This document shows positions 8,523-17,599 of a stretch of 64,000 nt of DNA, one piece after another (within the stretch, counting starts at the first letter, position 1; every line of letters begins with the position of its first letter). Under the pieces are notes generated by a model, which saw only the letters and a list, made by a program, of their open reading frames with translations, was not told the origin of the DNA and did no database searches. The stretch comes from Sphingobacterium thalpophilum (GTDB lineage Bacteria > Bacteroidota > Bacteroidia > Sphingobacteriales > Sphingobacteriaceae): positions 1,302,001 through 1,366,000 of the forward strand of contig NZ_CP151087.1 in NCBI RefSeq assembly GCF_038396785.1, given 5' to 3'. A program made the translations under genes and the position numbers.

Positions 8523-9575
8523 TTACCACTGTAATAAAACCCGCTGTGCTGAAAATCCCGGACCGAAACTCAGCATCAACCCCAATTCACCGGCTTGAGG
8601 CTTACGTTTCATAATACGTTCAAGGACGTAGAGTACCGTGGCGCTCGACATATTACCATAGTCCGCTAGTATAGCCTTAGTATCTTCAATATCTTTATCA
8701 AATTCAGCAAAAATCTCCTCGATTGTGGCTACGATCTTTTTCCCGCCCGGATGAAAAATCATGTAATTAATATCTTTAATTTCCAGCTGGTTCTTTTTCA
8801 GGAATGGATGTATAACTGCATCAAAATGGGACGCAATCACATTGGGCACATCCACATCCAGTATCATCTGCATACCAGTGTTGGTCAATTTAAACCCCAT
8901 AATGTCCTCCGCATCATAAAAATGATACATCTCCTGATCAAGAATTACAGGTCCGCAATCTTCCTCACAGGATGAAAGCAGACAGCAAGCTGCACCATCG
9001 CCGAAAATGGCGGCACTGACCATATTCGACATCGAGAAATTTTCCAGCTGAAAAGTCGCTGTTGGCGCTTCGACGGCAATAACCGCAGCACGTTTACCTG
9101 GGTTTGCCTGAAGAAAATTTTTAGCATAAATAATACCTGAAACACCGGCAACGCAACCCATTTCGGTAACTGGTAACCGCACAATATCCTGTCGGAGTTT
9201 CATCCTATTAATAAGATACGCGTCTAGAGAGGGGATCATAATTCCAGTGCAACTGACTGTAATGATATAATCCAGAGACTGGGGATCCCAGCCCGTTTGT
9301 TCAAGGGCCTGACGAAGTGCTTGCTCCCCTAGGGCTATCGCCTCCCGGCAATACACATTGTTTTTTTCTTCAAAAGATGTCGCCGTGAAGACTTCGATCG
9401 GATCCATAATCGCATAGCGCCTGTCCACGGCGGCACCTTCGAAAAGTTTCTTGATTTTCTTAATAAAACGAGGTTCCTGTCCATGAAGCCAAATATCCAA
9501 TAGCGGAAGAATATCAACGGTAGTACAAGAGTATTTAGGGAGTTGCTTGGCAACATTTATTATTTTAACATTCAT
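8523..9575 (-). CDS. Type III polyketide synthase (chalcone/stilbene synthase family)
   Basis: 350 residues from the ATG at 9575. The Cys-His-Asn triad is clear: Cys141 in TEMGCVAGVSG, His275 in MIFHPGGKK and Asn308 in DYGNMSSAT; GPGFSAQ near the C-terminus is the usual closing motif. Such enzymes load an acyl starter, add malonyl units and cyclise to resorcinols or pyrones. The ATG overlaps the methyltransferase stop (ATGA, 9572-9575), which decides this start over an upstream one at 9617. Neighbours match the PKS-methyltransferase-flavoprotein plan known from bacterial phenolic-lipid loci (SrsA-B-C, BpsA-B). The starter is probably a long acyl chain made by the operon's KAS, dehydratase and ACP. 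Confidence 0.93.
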   Translation of the reverse strand: MNVKIINVAKQLPKYSCTTVDILPLLDIWLHGQEPRFIKKIKKLFEGAAVDRRYAIMDPIEVFTATSFEEKNNVYCREAIALGEQALRQALEQTGWDPQSLDYIITVSCTGIMIPSLDAYLINRMKLRQDIVRLPVTEMGCVAGVSGIIYAKNFLQANPGKRAAVIAVEAPTATFQLENFSMSNMVSAAIFGDGAACCLLSSCEEDCGPVILDQEMYHFYDAEDIMGFKLTNTGMQMILDVDVPNVIASHFDAVIHPFLKKNQLEIKDINYMIFHPGGKKIVATIEEIFAEFDKDIEDTKAILADYGNMSSATVLYVLERIMKRKPQAGELGLMLSFGPGFSAQRVLLQW

Positions 9576-10285
9576 ATATTGAAAATTATCCACTGGTAAC
9601 GAAAGGCCCATTTCCATTGGATGGTGTAATGTTCTAACCGTAATCCCTTTGCGAATTGTACAAGCTCAATCTTTTTAAACCCGCGCAGTATGGAAACAAG
9701 TCCATCCACTTTTGTCATTCTATTTAACCTAAAAACAACAGCAATAGTTTGAAAAAGCCGGTAAGCCATTTTACTCCTTTGTAAATCGTTTATGACGACC
9801 CCCAATTTTGATACGTTGACCAGGCTATCTAGCAGACGAAAAATCGCTTCATCGTCGAAATGATGTAAAGTAAGCGTACACAGAACAATGTCATACTTGA
9901 CATCTTCAAAATTCGCTTCAAAGATATCTGCACACAAATAGGATATATTGGTATAATCTTTCGACAGATCCCTTGCACAATTTATTGTATACGGATTAGC
10001 ATCAATCCCGAGCAATGAAAGCTTAATATGATGTCTATTGCCATAATCGCTTAACATGCGAAGCATGTCCCCATTACCACAACCGATATCCACAATGGTT
10101 ATTGTTTCATTCTTGTAGCCGGTTGAAAGCAATGTTTTCACACCATTCAACGTAATGCTATTTCCGCCTAGATAACGATTAATCTTTGCAATTCGATCCA
10201 GCGTGACGCGAAGTTCGTCGCCCTCCAGCCGAAAATCGTCCATGATCTCATTCTGCGATGTTCTATATCTTGTGTCTATCCTCAT
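9572..10285 (-). CDS. SAM-dependent methyltransferase
   Basis: 237 residues from the ATG at 10285. Motif I for S-adenosylmethionine binding is VDIGCGNGD at residues 65-73; LGIDANPYTI (motif II acidic loop) and DIVLCTLTLHHF (motif IV/post) follow, as in class I methyltransferases of the UbiE/BpsB type. It probably O- or C-methylates the ring or the free acid of the PKS product. The start codon overlaps the flavoprotein stop (ATGA, 10282-10285); an upstream in-frame start at 10327 would overlap by 46 bp and is less likely. Confidence 0.87.
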   Translation of the reverse strand: MRIDTRYRTSQNEIMDDFRLEGDELRVTLDRIAKINRYLGGNSITLNGVKTLLSTGYKNETITIVDIGCGNGDMLRMLSDYGNRHHIKLSLLGIDANPYTINCARDLSKDYTNISYLCADIFEANFEDVKYDIVLCTLTLHHFDDEAIFRLLDSLVNVSKLGVVINDLQRSKMAYRLFQTIAVVFRLNRMTKVDGLVSILRGFKKIELVQFAKGLRLEHYTIQWKWAFRYQWIIFNI

Positions 10286-11409
10286 TTTATTGAGCTTGCA
10301 TTTCCATGAGTTTGTTTTATAATCCAACTTAAGATTTTTGGAAAAAATATCGTAGCCTTCATTAGAACCGCGGTACCTATTTTATAACGCAGTACACCCG
10401 ACAGAAGTCGTCCGAATAAGAGCCGTCTTTTAAAGGTTCGATTCCATTGATTCATATAGGACTGTTCCAATTGCTGGCGCGAATCGATATGACCATGGTA
10501 ATAGTCCACAATAAGCTCGGAAGCCATTTTTGCACTATGTATCGCCATCGCCATCCCATTTCCACAGAATGGATGAATAAGACCGGCCGTATCACCAATC
10601 ATAAGCATATGGTTTTCTACCGCTGATTTCTGATCAAATGAAAATTGACTTATTGCAAGCGGCTTGTCAAAAAGTAGTCTACTCTTTTCAAAAAAACACT
10701 GAAGATGCCTATTTTTAGACAACACATACTTTTGATAATCACCTATATTTTTATACCTCTTGAACGTTTTTACATCGGCCAGATAACATAAATTTATCTG
10801 GTCATCTTCGACCTTAGAAATACCACAATAACCGCCTTCAAAATGATGCAAGGCAATAAGGTCATTCGGAAAATCGCCCGAATAGTGTGCTTTAACAGCC
10901 ATCCACGGAGAGGTTTTTGTTATAAAATCGCGGGATAAGAGCTGATCCACATTGCTGCGTTTTCCATATGCGCCCAGTACAATTTTTGATCTTAATACCT
11001 GATCTTGAAATGAAACAGCAAATGTATCATTGCTAAAGGATACGCCTGTGACGGTCGCAATAACAATTGTACAACCCGCCCCTTTTGCTCGCTGATATAA
11101 CAGATCATCCAACGCGTAACGACTGATGCCAATTCCACCCAAGGGTAACCTGACCCTATTCATCTGCCCACCTTCTGTCGAGAACTCAAGCTCCCGAATA
11201 TGTGTTGGACAGAGCGATTCGACATCCACTTGTAGCCAATGCAGATAGGGCAAGACTTCGTTCGAAACATATTCGCCACAAACCTTATGACGAGGAAAAT
11301 CATGTTTTTCGATTAACGTCACGTTGAATCCTTGTTTAGACAGATGCAATGCACTTGTAAGTCCAGCCAAGCCGCCACCTATAATAATCACATCAGGGTG
11401 TATTACCAT
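10282..11409 (-). CDS. FAD-dependent oxidoreductase (geranylgeranyl-reductase-like)
   Basis: 375 residues. The N-terminal VIIIGGGLAGLTSALHL is a dinucleotide-binding GxGxxG, followed by EKHDFPRHKVCGEY, a hallmark of the geranylgeranyl-reductase/monooxygenase-like flavoproteins; GDTAGLIHPFCGNGM is the second FAD motif. It is the first gene of the seven-gene operon and would hydroxylate or reduce the polyketide lipid, as the flavoprotein SrsC does with alkylresorcinols. The end of the chain has a hydrophobic stretch that could touch the membrane. No clear -33/-7 pair was found just upstream. Family is sure; reaction is inferred. Confidence 0.85.
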   Translation of the reverse strand: MVIHPDVIIIGGGLAGLTSALHLSKQGFNVTLIEKHDFPRHKVCGEYVSNEVLPYLHWLQVDVESLCPTHIRELEFSTEGGQMNRVRLPLGGIGISRYALDDLLYQRAKGAGCTIVIATVTGVSFSNDTFAVSFQDQVLRSKIVLGAYGKRSNVDQLLSRDFITKTSPWMAVKAHYSGDFPNDLIALHHFEGGYCGISKVEDDQINLCYLADVKTFKRYKNIGDYQKYVLSKNRHLQCFFEKSRLLFDKPLAISQFSFDQKSAVENHMLMIGDTAGLIHPFCGNGMAMAIHSAKMASELIVDYYHGHIDSRQQLEQSYMNQWNRTFKRRLLFGRLLSGVLRYKIGTAVLMKATIFFPKILSWIIKQTHGNASSIK

Positions 11410-11645
11410 ATATCCAAGTTTGTTCTATATGAGTTTCATCTACAAAAAATCAACGTTACAAATCATGCTTCGGTCCCCTACATTGGTTGCCCCCGCTATT
11501 CAACAGACGATTCTTAATAAATCTGTTCGCGACCTAGGATTTTCCTGCACAGGACAATATCATCCATCCGCTTTTATAAAAAGTCTCTCTGATAACAGCC
11601 CTTAGCGATAAATGGTTTTTATTTGACCGTAAATAAAGAAGGCAA

Positions 11646-13301
11646 CTATCTGGATTTATATTCACGGTCGACAAACATTTTATCCAGAAAAAGATACCTG
11701 TTCCGAAATTCTTCAGCAGAAGCTTTCACCTCGGTATTCAAATTCAAGATATTCATTCGCTGATCTTTTGCTGTTGTTTTCGGCCAGGCTGGAAGTCCTT
11801 TTCCATTTGGATCACCCGTCTTGATAAAATTAACAAAGTACTGCTGACCAAGTTTCGAAACCTTGTAATCATCTTCTGTCCAGGCAAAAACATCATTACT
11901 CTGCAGATTTCCCAATAAATATTCGATATCACTGGCATGGAAAGCTCCCGGTAGGGGCTGTGGGCTTTTTTCCTTGTCTTCTTGTGTAGATTTCTTGCTA
12001 ATTCCTCCGGCAAGCCCGGTTTGTGCATCACGATATGCCGGTTGCATGGGTGGCCGCGGTTTACCGAATATATAAACGAAGACTGGGTTACCGCTATTCT
12101 TTCGTTGCAGGTCAAGCCATTTCCAAGTACTATACGCAATAAAATTATCGCTAGCTAATGCAGTTGCCGATTCAATGACTTCTGCCTCGGTCTTCCCTGG
12201 ATACTCCTTGAGCACTTCTTCAGCTTTAACACCAAACTGTACTCTTACCAACTTCTCATAATTCTCCGGAGATGGGTAAGATTTACCCATGTAAGCCATA
12301 TAGGGAACTTCCGTGGAAGTCCAACCGGCAAGCAAGGGAACCTTAGATTGCTCCCCGGCTTCAAAAATAGCCAATGGAGATCGCGGCAAAAAATAGCCAT
12401 CAACAATCAAACGGGTAGTGAAGGCTCCTGGCTCGCTGGCTTTATCTAGAAGTTCGGCCGCAGGAATTTCACGCAGTTGATCAAGACCTGTTGCATTTAC
12501 CCGCGATGCAAATGCAACACCCTGTTGTTCCTGCTCAGTAATAGAGGCTGTACCATACCGTAAGTTAAAGACACTTCCGCTCTGACCGATAGCACGCGTA
12601 AACAACCCCTTGGATAGCGGACTAGTCATTTGAGCGGAAACAGACATACTTCCTGCCGACTCGCCACCGATGGTGACCGCATCGGGATCACCGCCGAATG
12701 CAGCTATATTTTTTTTGACCCAAACCAAAGCTGCATGCTGATCCAGCAGTCCATAATTTCCTGAAGCATGTTTCGGTGATTCCTCCGTTAATGCTGGATG
12801 CGCGAAGAAACCAAAGATACCAAGACGATAGTTGACAGTAACGACAATAAGACCTTCTTTAGCAAAACTTTCACCATCATAACGATTTTCAGATCCATCA
12901 CCAGCATTGAAACCCCCGCCGTAAAAATAAACTAAAACAGGAAGTTTGCCTGAATGAAGACTCTTTGGACGCCATACATTCAGGTATAGACAGTCCTCAC
13001 TGATCCCCGGCGACCGAAATCGCATATCCCCATAGATCGGTTTCTGCATCGGAGAATAACCAAAATGATCTGCTTTACGGATACCAGACCAGTGTTCAGC
13101 AGCTTGCGGTTCTTTCCATCTTAGATCGCCTAATGGGGGTTTTGCAAAGGGGATCCCTCGGAAGGACTCGACCCCGCTTGACAAGATAATCCCTTCTAGC
13201 ACCCCCTCTTCAACCTTTACCTGTGGCATTTGGGCGAAAACAAACGATGCAACCAAAAACCCAACAACTGTAAAAAAAATCTTTTTCATCATAACATTCA
13301 T
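11646..13301 (-). CDS. Secreted type B carboxylesterase
   Basis: 551 residues with a signal peptide (KKIFFTVVGFLVASFVFAQ). Type B carboxylesterase features: oxyanion YFYGGGF (about 126-131), nucleophile Ser215 in GGESAGSMS, and the catalytic His in GAFHASDIEYLLG near residue 450. SEDCLYLNVW is the family's second PROSITE block. It cleaves carboxylic esters in the periplasm or outside. An internal ATG at 13289 is an equally good start. It is transcribed towards the PKS operon with 236 bp between them and no hairpin seen, so read-through is possible, but a role in that pathway is not shown. Confidence 0.9.
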   Translation of the reverse strand: MNVMMKKIFFTVVGFLVASFVFAQMPQVKVEEGVLEGIILSSGVESFRGIPFAKPPLGDLRWKEPQAAEHWSGIRKADHFGYSPMQKPIYGDMRFRSPGISEDCLYLNVWRPKSLHSGKLPVLVYFYGGGFNAGDGSENRYDGESFAKEGLIVVTVNYRLGIFGFFAHPALTEESPKHASGNYGLLDQHAALVWVKKNIAAFGGDPDAVTIGGESAGSMSVSAQMTSPLSKGLFTRAIGQSGSVFNLRYGTASITEQEQQGVAFASRVNATGLDQLREIPAAELLDKASEPGAFTTRLIVDGYFLPRSPLAIFEAGEQSKVPLLAGWTSTEVPYMAYMGKSYPSPENYEKLVRVQFGVKAEEVLKEYPGKTEAEVIESATALASDNFIAYSTWKWLDLQRKNSGNPVFVYIFGKPRPPMQPAYRDAQTGLAGGISKKSTQEDKEKSPQPLPGAFHASDIEYLLGNLQSNDVFAWTEDDYKVSKLGQQYFVNFIKTGDPNGKGLPAWPKTTAKDQRMNILNLNTEVKASAEEFRNRYLFLDKMFVDREYKSR

Positions 13302-13456
13302 TTATAACTCCATGGTTTTATTCTTAAAGTTAAAATACAAAATAAAATCTATACCGTCGTGATAATCTGACATTTCAGCACAAAGACTTAAAGAAAACTT
13401 AACCAATAGACAAATACCTGCAGCAGCCGGATGCTTGCTTGCAGTGATCAACGCAT

Positions 13457-14089
13457 TTAGTTGGTCAGCCAAACAAAAAGTAGGATAAGCCATTGGACAA
13501 GAATACATGTCCAAAATGGCTTACTACTTGCTGTGGTCAATATTTCGAGTACACCAATAAACTTTGACCTTATAATAGTATAGAAGCTGGTGTTATTGTC
13601 CAAATCCAAGGAATCAAACTTCACTTTGTTCAGACCAAAAATGACAATGCGTCGCACCCAAGGGCTCTCAATTTTGGTATTTTTTACGTCATTAATCAGT
13701 TTAAGTTTCGCAAACGAATAATCAGCGACATTTTGTACTACATCGGGCTGATTTGATTGAAAAATTAAAAGTACTTTGTCAAATGCTGGAAGAATGAGAT
13801 CATCCTGCCTTTCCTCCACGACAAGACTTGCAATCTTCGAAAACACATATTTGTTGCTGAAAATAAAAAGTAATACTGGTAGCAGGATCAATCCAATCAG
13901 CCAAAGGAATTTAGCCGCGGCTTGTACGGGACTGACTGTCGAAAAGAAAGCTTCATGACTAGCATTAAATTGTAAACTACCAACCACCAAATAAAGTAAA
14001 GTCGAAACAATAGCCAGCAAATAATATTTGACTAAAGTTTTCGTCCCCAATACGCTCAATTTTTTTAAGTACGATAACTGTGTTTTCAT
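13457..14089 (-). CDS. Hypothetical membrane protein
   Basis: 210 residues, unrecognised. Three hydrophobic segments are visible: about 21-38 (VKYYLLAIVSTLLYLVVG), 58-81 (AAAKFLWLIGLILLPVLLFIF) and 190-208 (FWTCILVQWLILLFVWL). The ~100-residue middle is charged and probably cytoplasmic. It is divergent from the ArsR operon 208 bp away and faces the carboxylesterase. No function is proposed. Confidence 0.6.
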   Translation of the reverse strand: MKTQLSYLKKLSVLGTKTLVKYYLLAIVSTLLYLVVGSLQFNASHEAFFSTVSPVQAAAKFLWLIGLILLPVLLFIFSNKYVFSKIASLVVEERQDDLILPAFDKVLLIFQSNQPDVVQNVADYSFAKLKLINDVKNTKIESPWVRRIVIFGLNKVKFDSLDLDNNTSFYTIIRSKFIGVLEILTTASSKPFWTCILVQWLILLFVWLTN

Positions 14090-14248
14090 CTTGTTATAAT
14101 TAATTACCCTAATTTAGCATTATTCGCCAAACATTGATCCGTCGGTTTAATTCTCGATCGTTTTCATTTTAAATCCGCCAGGAAAGAATTTTTATTCGTC
14201 ATCTCCATTTCTGCCCACCGATTTTCTCCACAGAAATGTAAAAAATAT

Positions 14249-14279
14249 TTGCGTAGCTAAATAACTACACGTATATTCG
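14249..14279 (+). promoter_or_regulatory. Promoter with palindromic operator for the ArsR operon
   Basis: TTG at 14249-14251, 20 bp, then TATATTCG at 14272-14279 (one mismatch to TAnnTTTG). The spacer holds the near-palindrome GTAGCTAAATAACTAC at 14253-14268 (outer four bases perfect). A dimeric regulator bound there would block RNA polymerase, fitting autoregulation by the ArsR-like protein that starts at 14298. Confidence 0.6.
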
Positions 14280-14297
14280 TAGTCAAATGACTTCAAA

Positions 14298-14618
14298 ATG
14301 AACTTAAGACGAGATGTTTTCCAAGCTATAGCAGATCCAACAAGAAGAGCGATCTTACTTCTTTTGGCCTCACAAGCCATGACTGCAGGTGCAATTGCAG
14401 CCAACTTCAATACAGCAAGACCGACAGTTTCAAAACATTTACAAATATTGACGACATGTGAGTTATTAAAGTCTCAACAAAATGGACGTGAGATATACTA
14501 TCAACTCAACCCAACGAAGATGAAAGAAATTGCAGATTTCATCGAACCTTTTCGTCAAATGTGGGATGACAGATTCAATAGATTGGAAGCTATTATGCAA
14601 AACTACAAGAACAAATAA
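14298..14618 (+). CDS. ArsR-family winged-helix repressor
   Basis: 106 residues. [18 protein letters not shown] is the typical N-terminal helix of ArsR regulators that travel with AHSA1 proteins, and [18 protein letters not shown] is the recognition helix-turn-helix, with the [10 protein letters not shown] beta-wing after it. No metal-binding Cys cluster (ELCVCDL) is present, so it is not a metal sensor. It begins a three-gene operon (AHSA1 protein, YdeI-like protein) and probably binds the palindrome in its own promoter. The effector is unknown. Confidence 0.88.
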   Translation: MNLRRDVFQAIADPTRRAILLLLASQAMTAGAIAANFNTARPTVSKHLQILTTCELLKSQQNGREIYYQLNPTKMKEIADFIEPFRQMWDDRFNRLEAIMQNYKNK

Positions 14619-14619
14619 T

Positions 14620-15084
14620 ATGGAGGTAAAAACCAACGTCCAGGCTGAGGATAATAAACAGGAGATTGTCATTACAAGAGAGTTCGATTTACCTGTTGAA
14701 CTGCTCTTCAAAGCATACGAGGATCCCGAAATTTTTGAACAGTGGATGGGAACCAAAGTCCTGAAATTAGAAAATAAAACGCATGGCTCCTATGCGTTTG
14801 AAACTTCCCATAATGGCCAGGTCATGTTCAAAGCAAATGGAACGATACACGAATTCCTGCCCAATCAACGTATCACACGGACGTTTGAAATGGAAAACAG
14901 TACATTTCCCGTACAATTGGAATATTTAACATTTGAAAAAATAAGTGCAGAACGTAGCAGGCTTCACATCCATATTATATTTCAGTCGGTCGCGTTTAGA
15001 AACCAGCTGCTACACATGCCTTTTGCGCAAGGAATCAATATGGCGCACAACAAATTACAAGAAATTCTTTCCAAACTTACCTAA
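14620..15084 (+). CDS. SRPBCC/AHSA1-domain protein
   Basis: 154 residues from the ATG at 14620, one base after the ArsR stop; longer in-frame extension into the ArsR gene is not needed. IVITREFDLPVELLFKAYEDPEIFEQWMG is the start of the AHSA1 (activator of Hsp90-like) fold, and the C-terminal helix FAQGINMAHNKLQEIL closes the cavity. The fold binds hydrophobic ligands. Pairing with an ArsR-like regulator is very common, which suggests the pair responds to the same small molecule. Confidence 0.85.
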   Translation: MEVKTNVQAEDNKQEIVITREFDLPVELLFKAYEDPEIFEQWMGTKVLKLENKTHGSYAFETSHNGQVMFKANGTIHEFLPNQRITRTFEMENSTFPVQLEYLTFEKISAERSRLHIHIIFQSVAFRNQLLHMPFAQGINMAHNKLQEILSKLT

Positions 15085-15092
15085 AGCACTAC

Positions 15093-15677
15093 ATGATGAA
15101 TCCAAAAATTGAACATTTTTTTGAAAATGCGACAAGATGGAATGAAGAATTCAATCTGTTGAGAGAAATTGTCCGTGGCAATAAAACACTGCAAGAGGAT
15201 TATAAATGGATGCATCCTTGTTATACATTTGAAGGTAAAAATGTCGTATTGATACACGGGTTTAAAGAATATTGCGCGCTGCTATTCCACAAAGGTGTAT
15301 TATTAAAAGATCCCAAAAATATATTGATCCAGCAAACCGAAAATGTTCAATCGGCCAGACAGCTTAGATTCACCACTGTTGAACAGATTGAATCATTACA
15401 AGAGGTGATATCGGCATATATTCAGGAAGCCATCGAAATTGAAAAATCAGGTAAGAAAGTGGACATGCGAAAAGCTACTGATTACCCTGTACCAGAAGAA
15501 TTTAAGCGCGCCTTACTGGAAGACCCTTTGCTCCAAAAAGCCTTTCAATCACTTACGCCTGGTCGGCAAAAAGGGTATCTATTCTACTTTAACCAGGCAA
15601 AACAAGTGAAAACTCGCGAGGCAAGAATCGAAAAATACTACCAACATATTCTCGATGGAAAAGGTGTCGATGACTAA
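15093..15677 (+). CDS. YdeI/OmpD-associated family protein with DUF1801 domain
   Basis: 194 residues (ATG at 15093 or 15096). The N-terminal ~110 residues match the DUF1801 style (YKWMHPCYTFEGKNVVLIHGFKEYCALLFHKG), and the C-terminal part (VPEEFKRALLEDPLLQKAFQSLTPGRQKGYLFYF) is the YdeI helical domain with the GRQ motif. It is the third gene of the ArsR operon, 8 bp after the AHSA1 gene. The family has been linked to bacteriocin or peptide resistance in enteric bacteria, but the mechanism is not known. A second, frameshifted YdeI-like gene lies at 44108-44696. Confidence 0.8.
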   Translation: MMNPKIEHFFENATRWNEEFNLLREIVRGNKTLQEDYKWMHPCYTFEGKNVVLIHGFKEYCALLFHKGVLLKDPKNILIQQTENVQSARQLRFTTVEQIESLQEVISAYIQEAIEIEKSGKKVDMRKATDYPVPEEFKRALLEDPLLQKAFQSLTPGRQKGYLFYFNQAKQVKTREARIEKYYQHILDGKGVDD

Positions 15678-15828
15678 CATATTTATTACAGTTTATTCTC
15701 GATATAGTAGTCTATAAAGAGTAGATTTGTCTACAATCAAATAGACAGAACTAGACCAAGACGAACGATTATAGCAATTATCGTAATCCGGTATCTCAAT
15801 TCGTCGACTCATATATCGCTGAATTCAC

Positions 15829-17388
15829 ATGAATAAAAAATTAGTATTGCTCCTCTGCGGCCTCTTGCCCATTTTTTCACAAGCACAGAAAAAGAACAAC
15901 GCAACACAACGCCCCAATATCGTCTTTATCCTGACGGACGATTTCACGGCCCAGGCATGGGGCGTATACGGTGGTATTTTAAAAGATTTTGTCAAAAATC
16001 CGAATATTGAAAAATTAGCCAGTCAAGGGGCGGTGCTCAATAATACCTTCTGTACAAATTCCATTTGCACCCCTAGCCGCGCAACCATACTGAAAGGACA
16101 GTACAGTAATAAAAACCAAGTTTACACACTTGAAGATGCTTTGGATCCCGATAAGGAAAACATCGCTAAGGATCTGCACCATGCAGGCTACCAAACTGCT
16201 GTTTTTGGAAAATGGCACCTAAAAAAGAGGCCAAGTGGATTTGACGATTTTAAAGTTCTACCTGGACACGGTGTTTATCATAACCCGACTTACCTCTCTA
16301 AAGACAATTGGAATGATAAGGAAGAGGCTGGCACACCTTACGAAGGCTATGTAGATGATATCACCACAACGATGAGTCTGGACTGGTTAAAATCACGCGA
16401 CCCAGACAAACCCTTCTTTTTAATGTGTCATTACAAGGCGACTCATGAACCCTTTGATTTTGCTGAGCGATTCAAAGATTACTACAAAGATGTGGAGTTT
16501 CCTTATCCTCCTACATTTTTGGACTCAGGAGCAATCACGACTGGACGCTCTTTTGAAGGCCAACCCTTGGAAGAGCTTGGCCGCCGTTATGAGCAAGCTT
16601 CGGTTGGCCCCTTTTGGACATCTTATCCCGAGCTTCCGTTTTCAACAAAAGGAATGGCCCCTTTGGAAGCCCGCAAAAAGATCTACCAAAAGTTCATCAA
16701 AGATTATCTGCGTTGCGTCGCTGGGATTGATGATAATCTGGGAAAAATTATGCATTACCTTAAAACCGCAAATTTGGACGAAAATACCGTTGTGATCCTA
16801 GCTTCCGATCAAGGTTACTTCTTGGGAGAACACAATTTCATGGATAAACGTCTCATGTACGAAGAATCACTGCGCATGCCTTTTGTAATCAGCTACCCCA
16901 AAGAAATCAAAGCGGGTAGTCGATTAAACGATATGATTCTAAATATCGATTTCGCTGCGCTATTTGCAGACTATGCCGGCATCAAAAAACCCGCTTACAT
17001 CCAAGGCGAAAGCTTCCGGAATAACCTCAAAGGAAATACATCCAAAGCATGGCGGTCTGCCCTATATTACCGTTACTGGCAACATGCACCAATACGCCCT
17101 GCCCACCTGGGAGTCCGTGATGAACGTTACAAACTGATTTATTTTTACGGACAGCCCTTAGAAATGACAGGTAGTGATTCCAAAACAACAGCACCAGCCT
17201 GGGAATTCTACGATCTACAACAGGACCCCATAGAAACACACAACGCCATTCTAGACAAAAAATATGTCAAAGAAATTGCCCGGTTGAAGAAAAAGCTGAC
17301 TAAACTAAAAGCCGAAGCAGGCGATGATGATGCAACAAGACCCGCTTTTCAGCAGGTCCTCAAGCAAGAACACTTAACCGTTAAATAA
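15829..17388 (+). CDS. Secreted sulfatase (formylglycine-dependent)
   Basis: 519 residues with a signal peptide ending near Gln20. The sulfatase family is shown by ILTDDFT (metal-binding Asp37-Asp38), the formylglycine motif CTPSR at 80-84 (Cys80 is matured to formylglycine) followed by ATILKGQ, GKWHLKK, and the metal-binding SDQGYFLGEH near 325. It removes sulfate esters from sugars or polysaccharides in the periplasm. An anaerobic or aerobic maturase is needed and is not in the window. A truncated sulfatase-like start follows directly at 17402. Confidence 0.92.
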   Translation: MNKKLVLLLCGLLPIFSQAQKKNNATQRPNIVFILTDDFTAQAWGVYGGILKDFVKNPNIEKLASQGAVLNNTFCTNSICTPSRATILKGQYSNKNQVYTLEDALDPDKENIAKDLHHAGYQTAVFGKWHLKKRPSGFDDFKVLPGHGVYHNPTYLSKDNWNDKEEAGTPYEGYVDDITTTMSLDWLKSRDPDKPFFLMCHYKATHEPFDFAERFKDYYKDVEFPYPPTFLDSGAITTGRSFEGQPLEELGRRYEQASVGPFWTSYPELPFSTKGMAPLEARKKIYQKFIKDYLRCVAGIDDNLGKIMHYLKTANLDENTVVILASDQGYFLGEHNFMDKRLMYEESLRMPFVISYPKEIKAGSRLNDMILNIDFAALFADYAGIKKPAYIQGESFRNNLKGNTSKAWRSALYYRYWQHAPIRPAHLGVRDERYKLIYFYGQPLEMTGSDSKTTAPAWEFYDLQQDPIETHNAILDKKYVKEIARLKKKLTKLKAEAGDDDATRPAFQQVLKQEHLTVK

Positions 17389-17401
17389 TTAAATACAAGC
17401 G

Positions 17402-17563
17402 ATGGATTTAAAGCATCTATTTTCGTTTATACCATTCTTATTTACCCTTGACGCTTCTGCAGCTTCCATTACAGATGGGAATAAACCGGCTCCACCCCCA
17501 AACACCGTTATTATTTTAATGGATGATATGGACCTGCTGCCAACCATCGTCAACTCAATTATA
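17402..17563 (+). pseudogene. Sulfatase-like N-terminal remnant
   Basis: An ATG 13 bp after the sulfatase stop opens a frame with a signal-peptide-like start (MDLKHLFSFIPFLFTLDASA) and then PNTVIILMDDMD, which resembles the first metal-binding strand of sulfatases (PNIVIILADDMG). The homology stops after about 45 residues and the frame runs into a terminator. It is best read as the start of a second sulfatase gene whose body was deleted. Confidence 0.5.
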
Positions 17564-17565
17564 AT

Positions 17566-17599
17566 AAAAACGGGGATCCAGCTTTGGATCCCCGTTTTT
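17566..17599. terminator. Bidirectional rho-independent terminator
   Basis: Perfect 15-bp stem AAAAACGGGGATCCA / TGGATCCCCGTTTTT with a GCTT loop and T runs on both strands. It separates the sulfatase region (plus) from the SDR gene (minus). Confidence 0.9.

Noticed and set aside
11324..11605. 93- and 61-codon plus-strand ORFs upstream of the flavoprotein gene
   Set aside because: They overlap the start of the flavoprotein gene in antisense and have no recognisable domain; the intergenic part looks non-coding.
13302..13514. 70-codon minus-strand ORF between the carboxylesterase and membrane-protein genes
   Set aside because: Composition is not protein-like and it overlaps the end of the membrane-protein gene in another frame.
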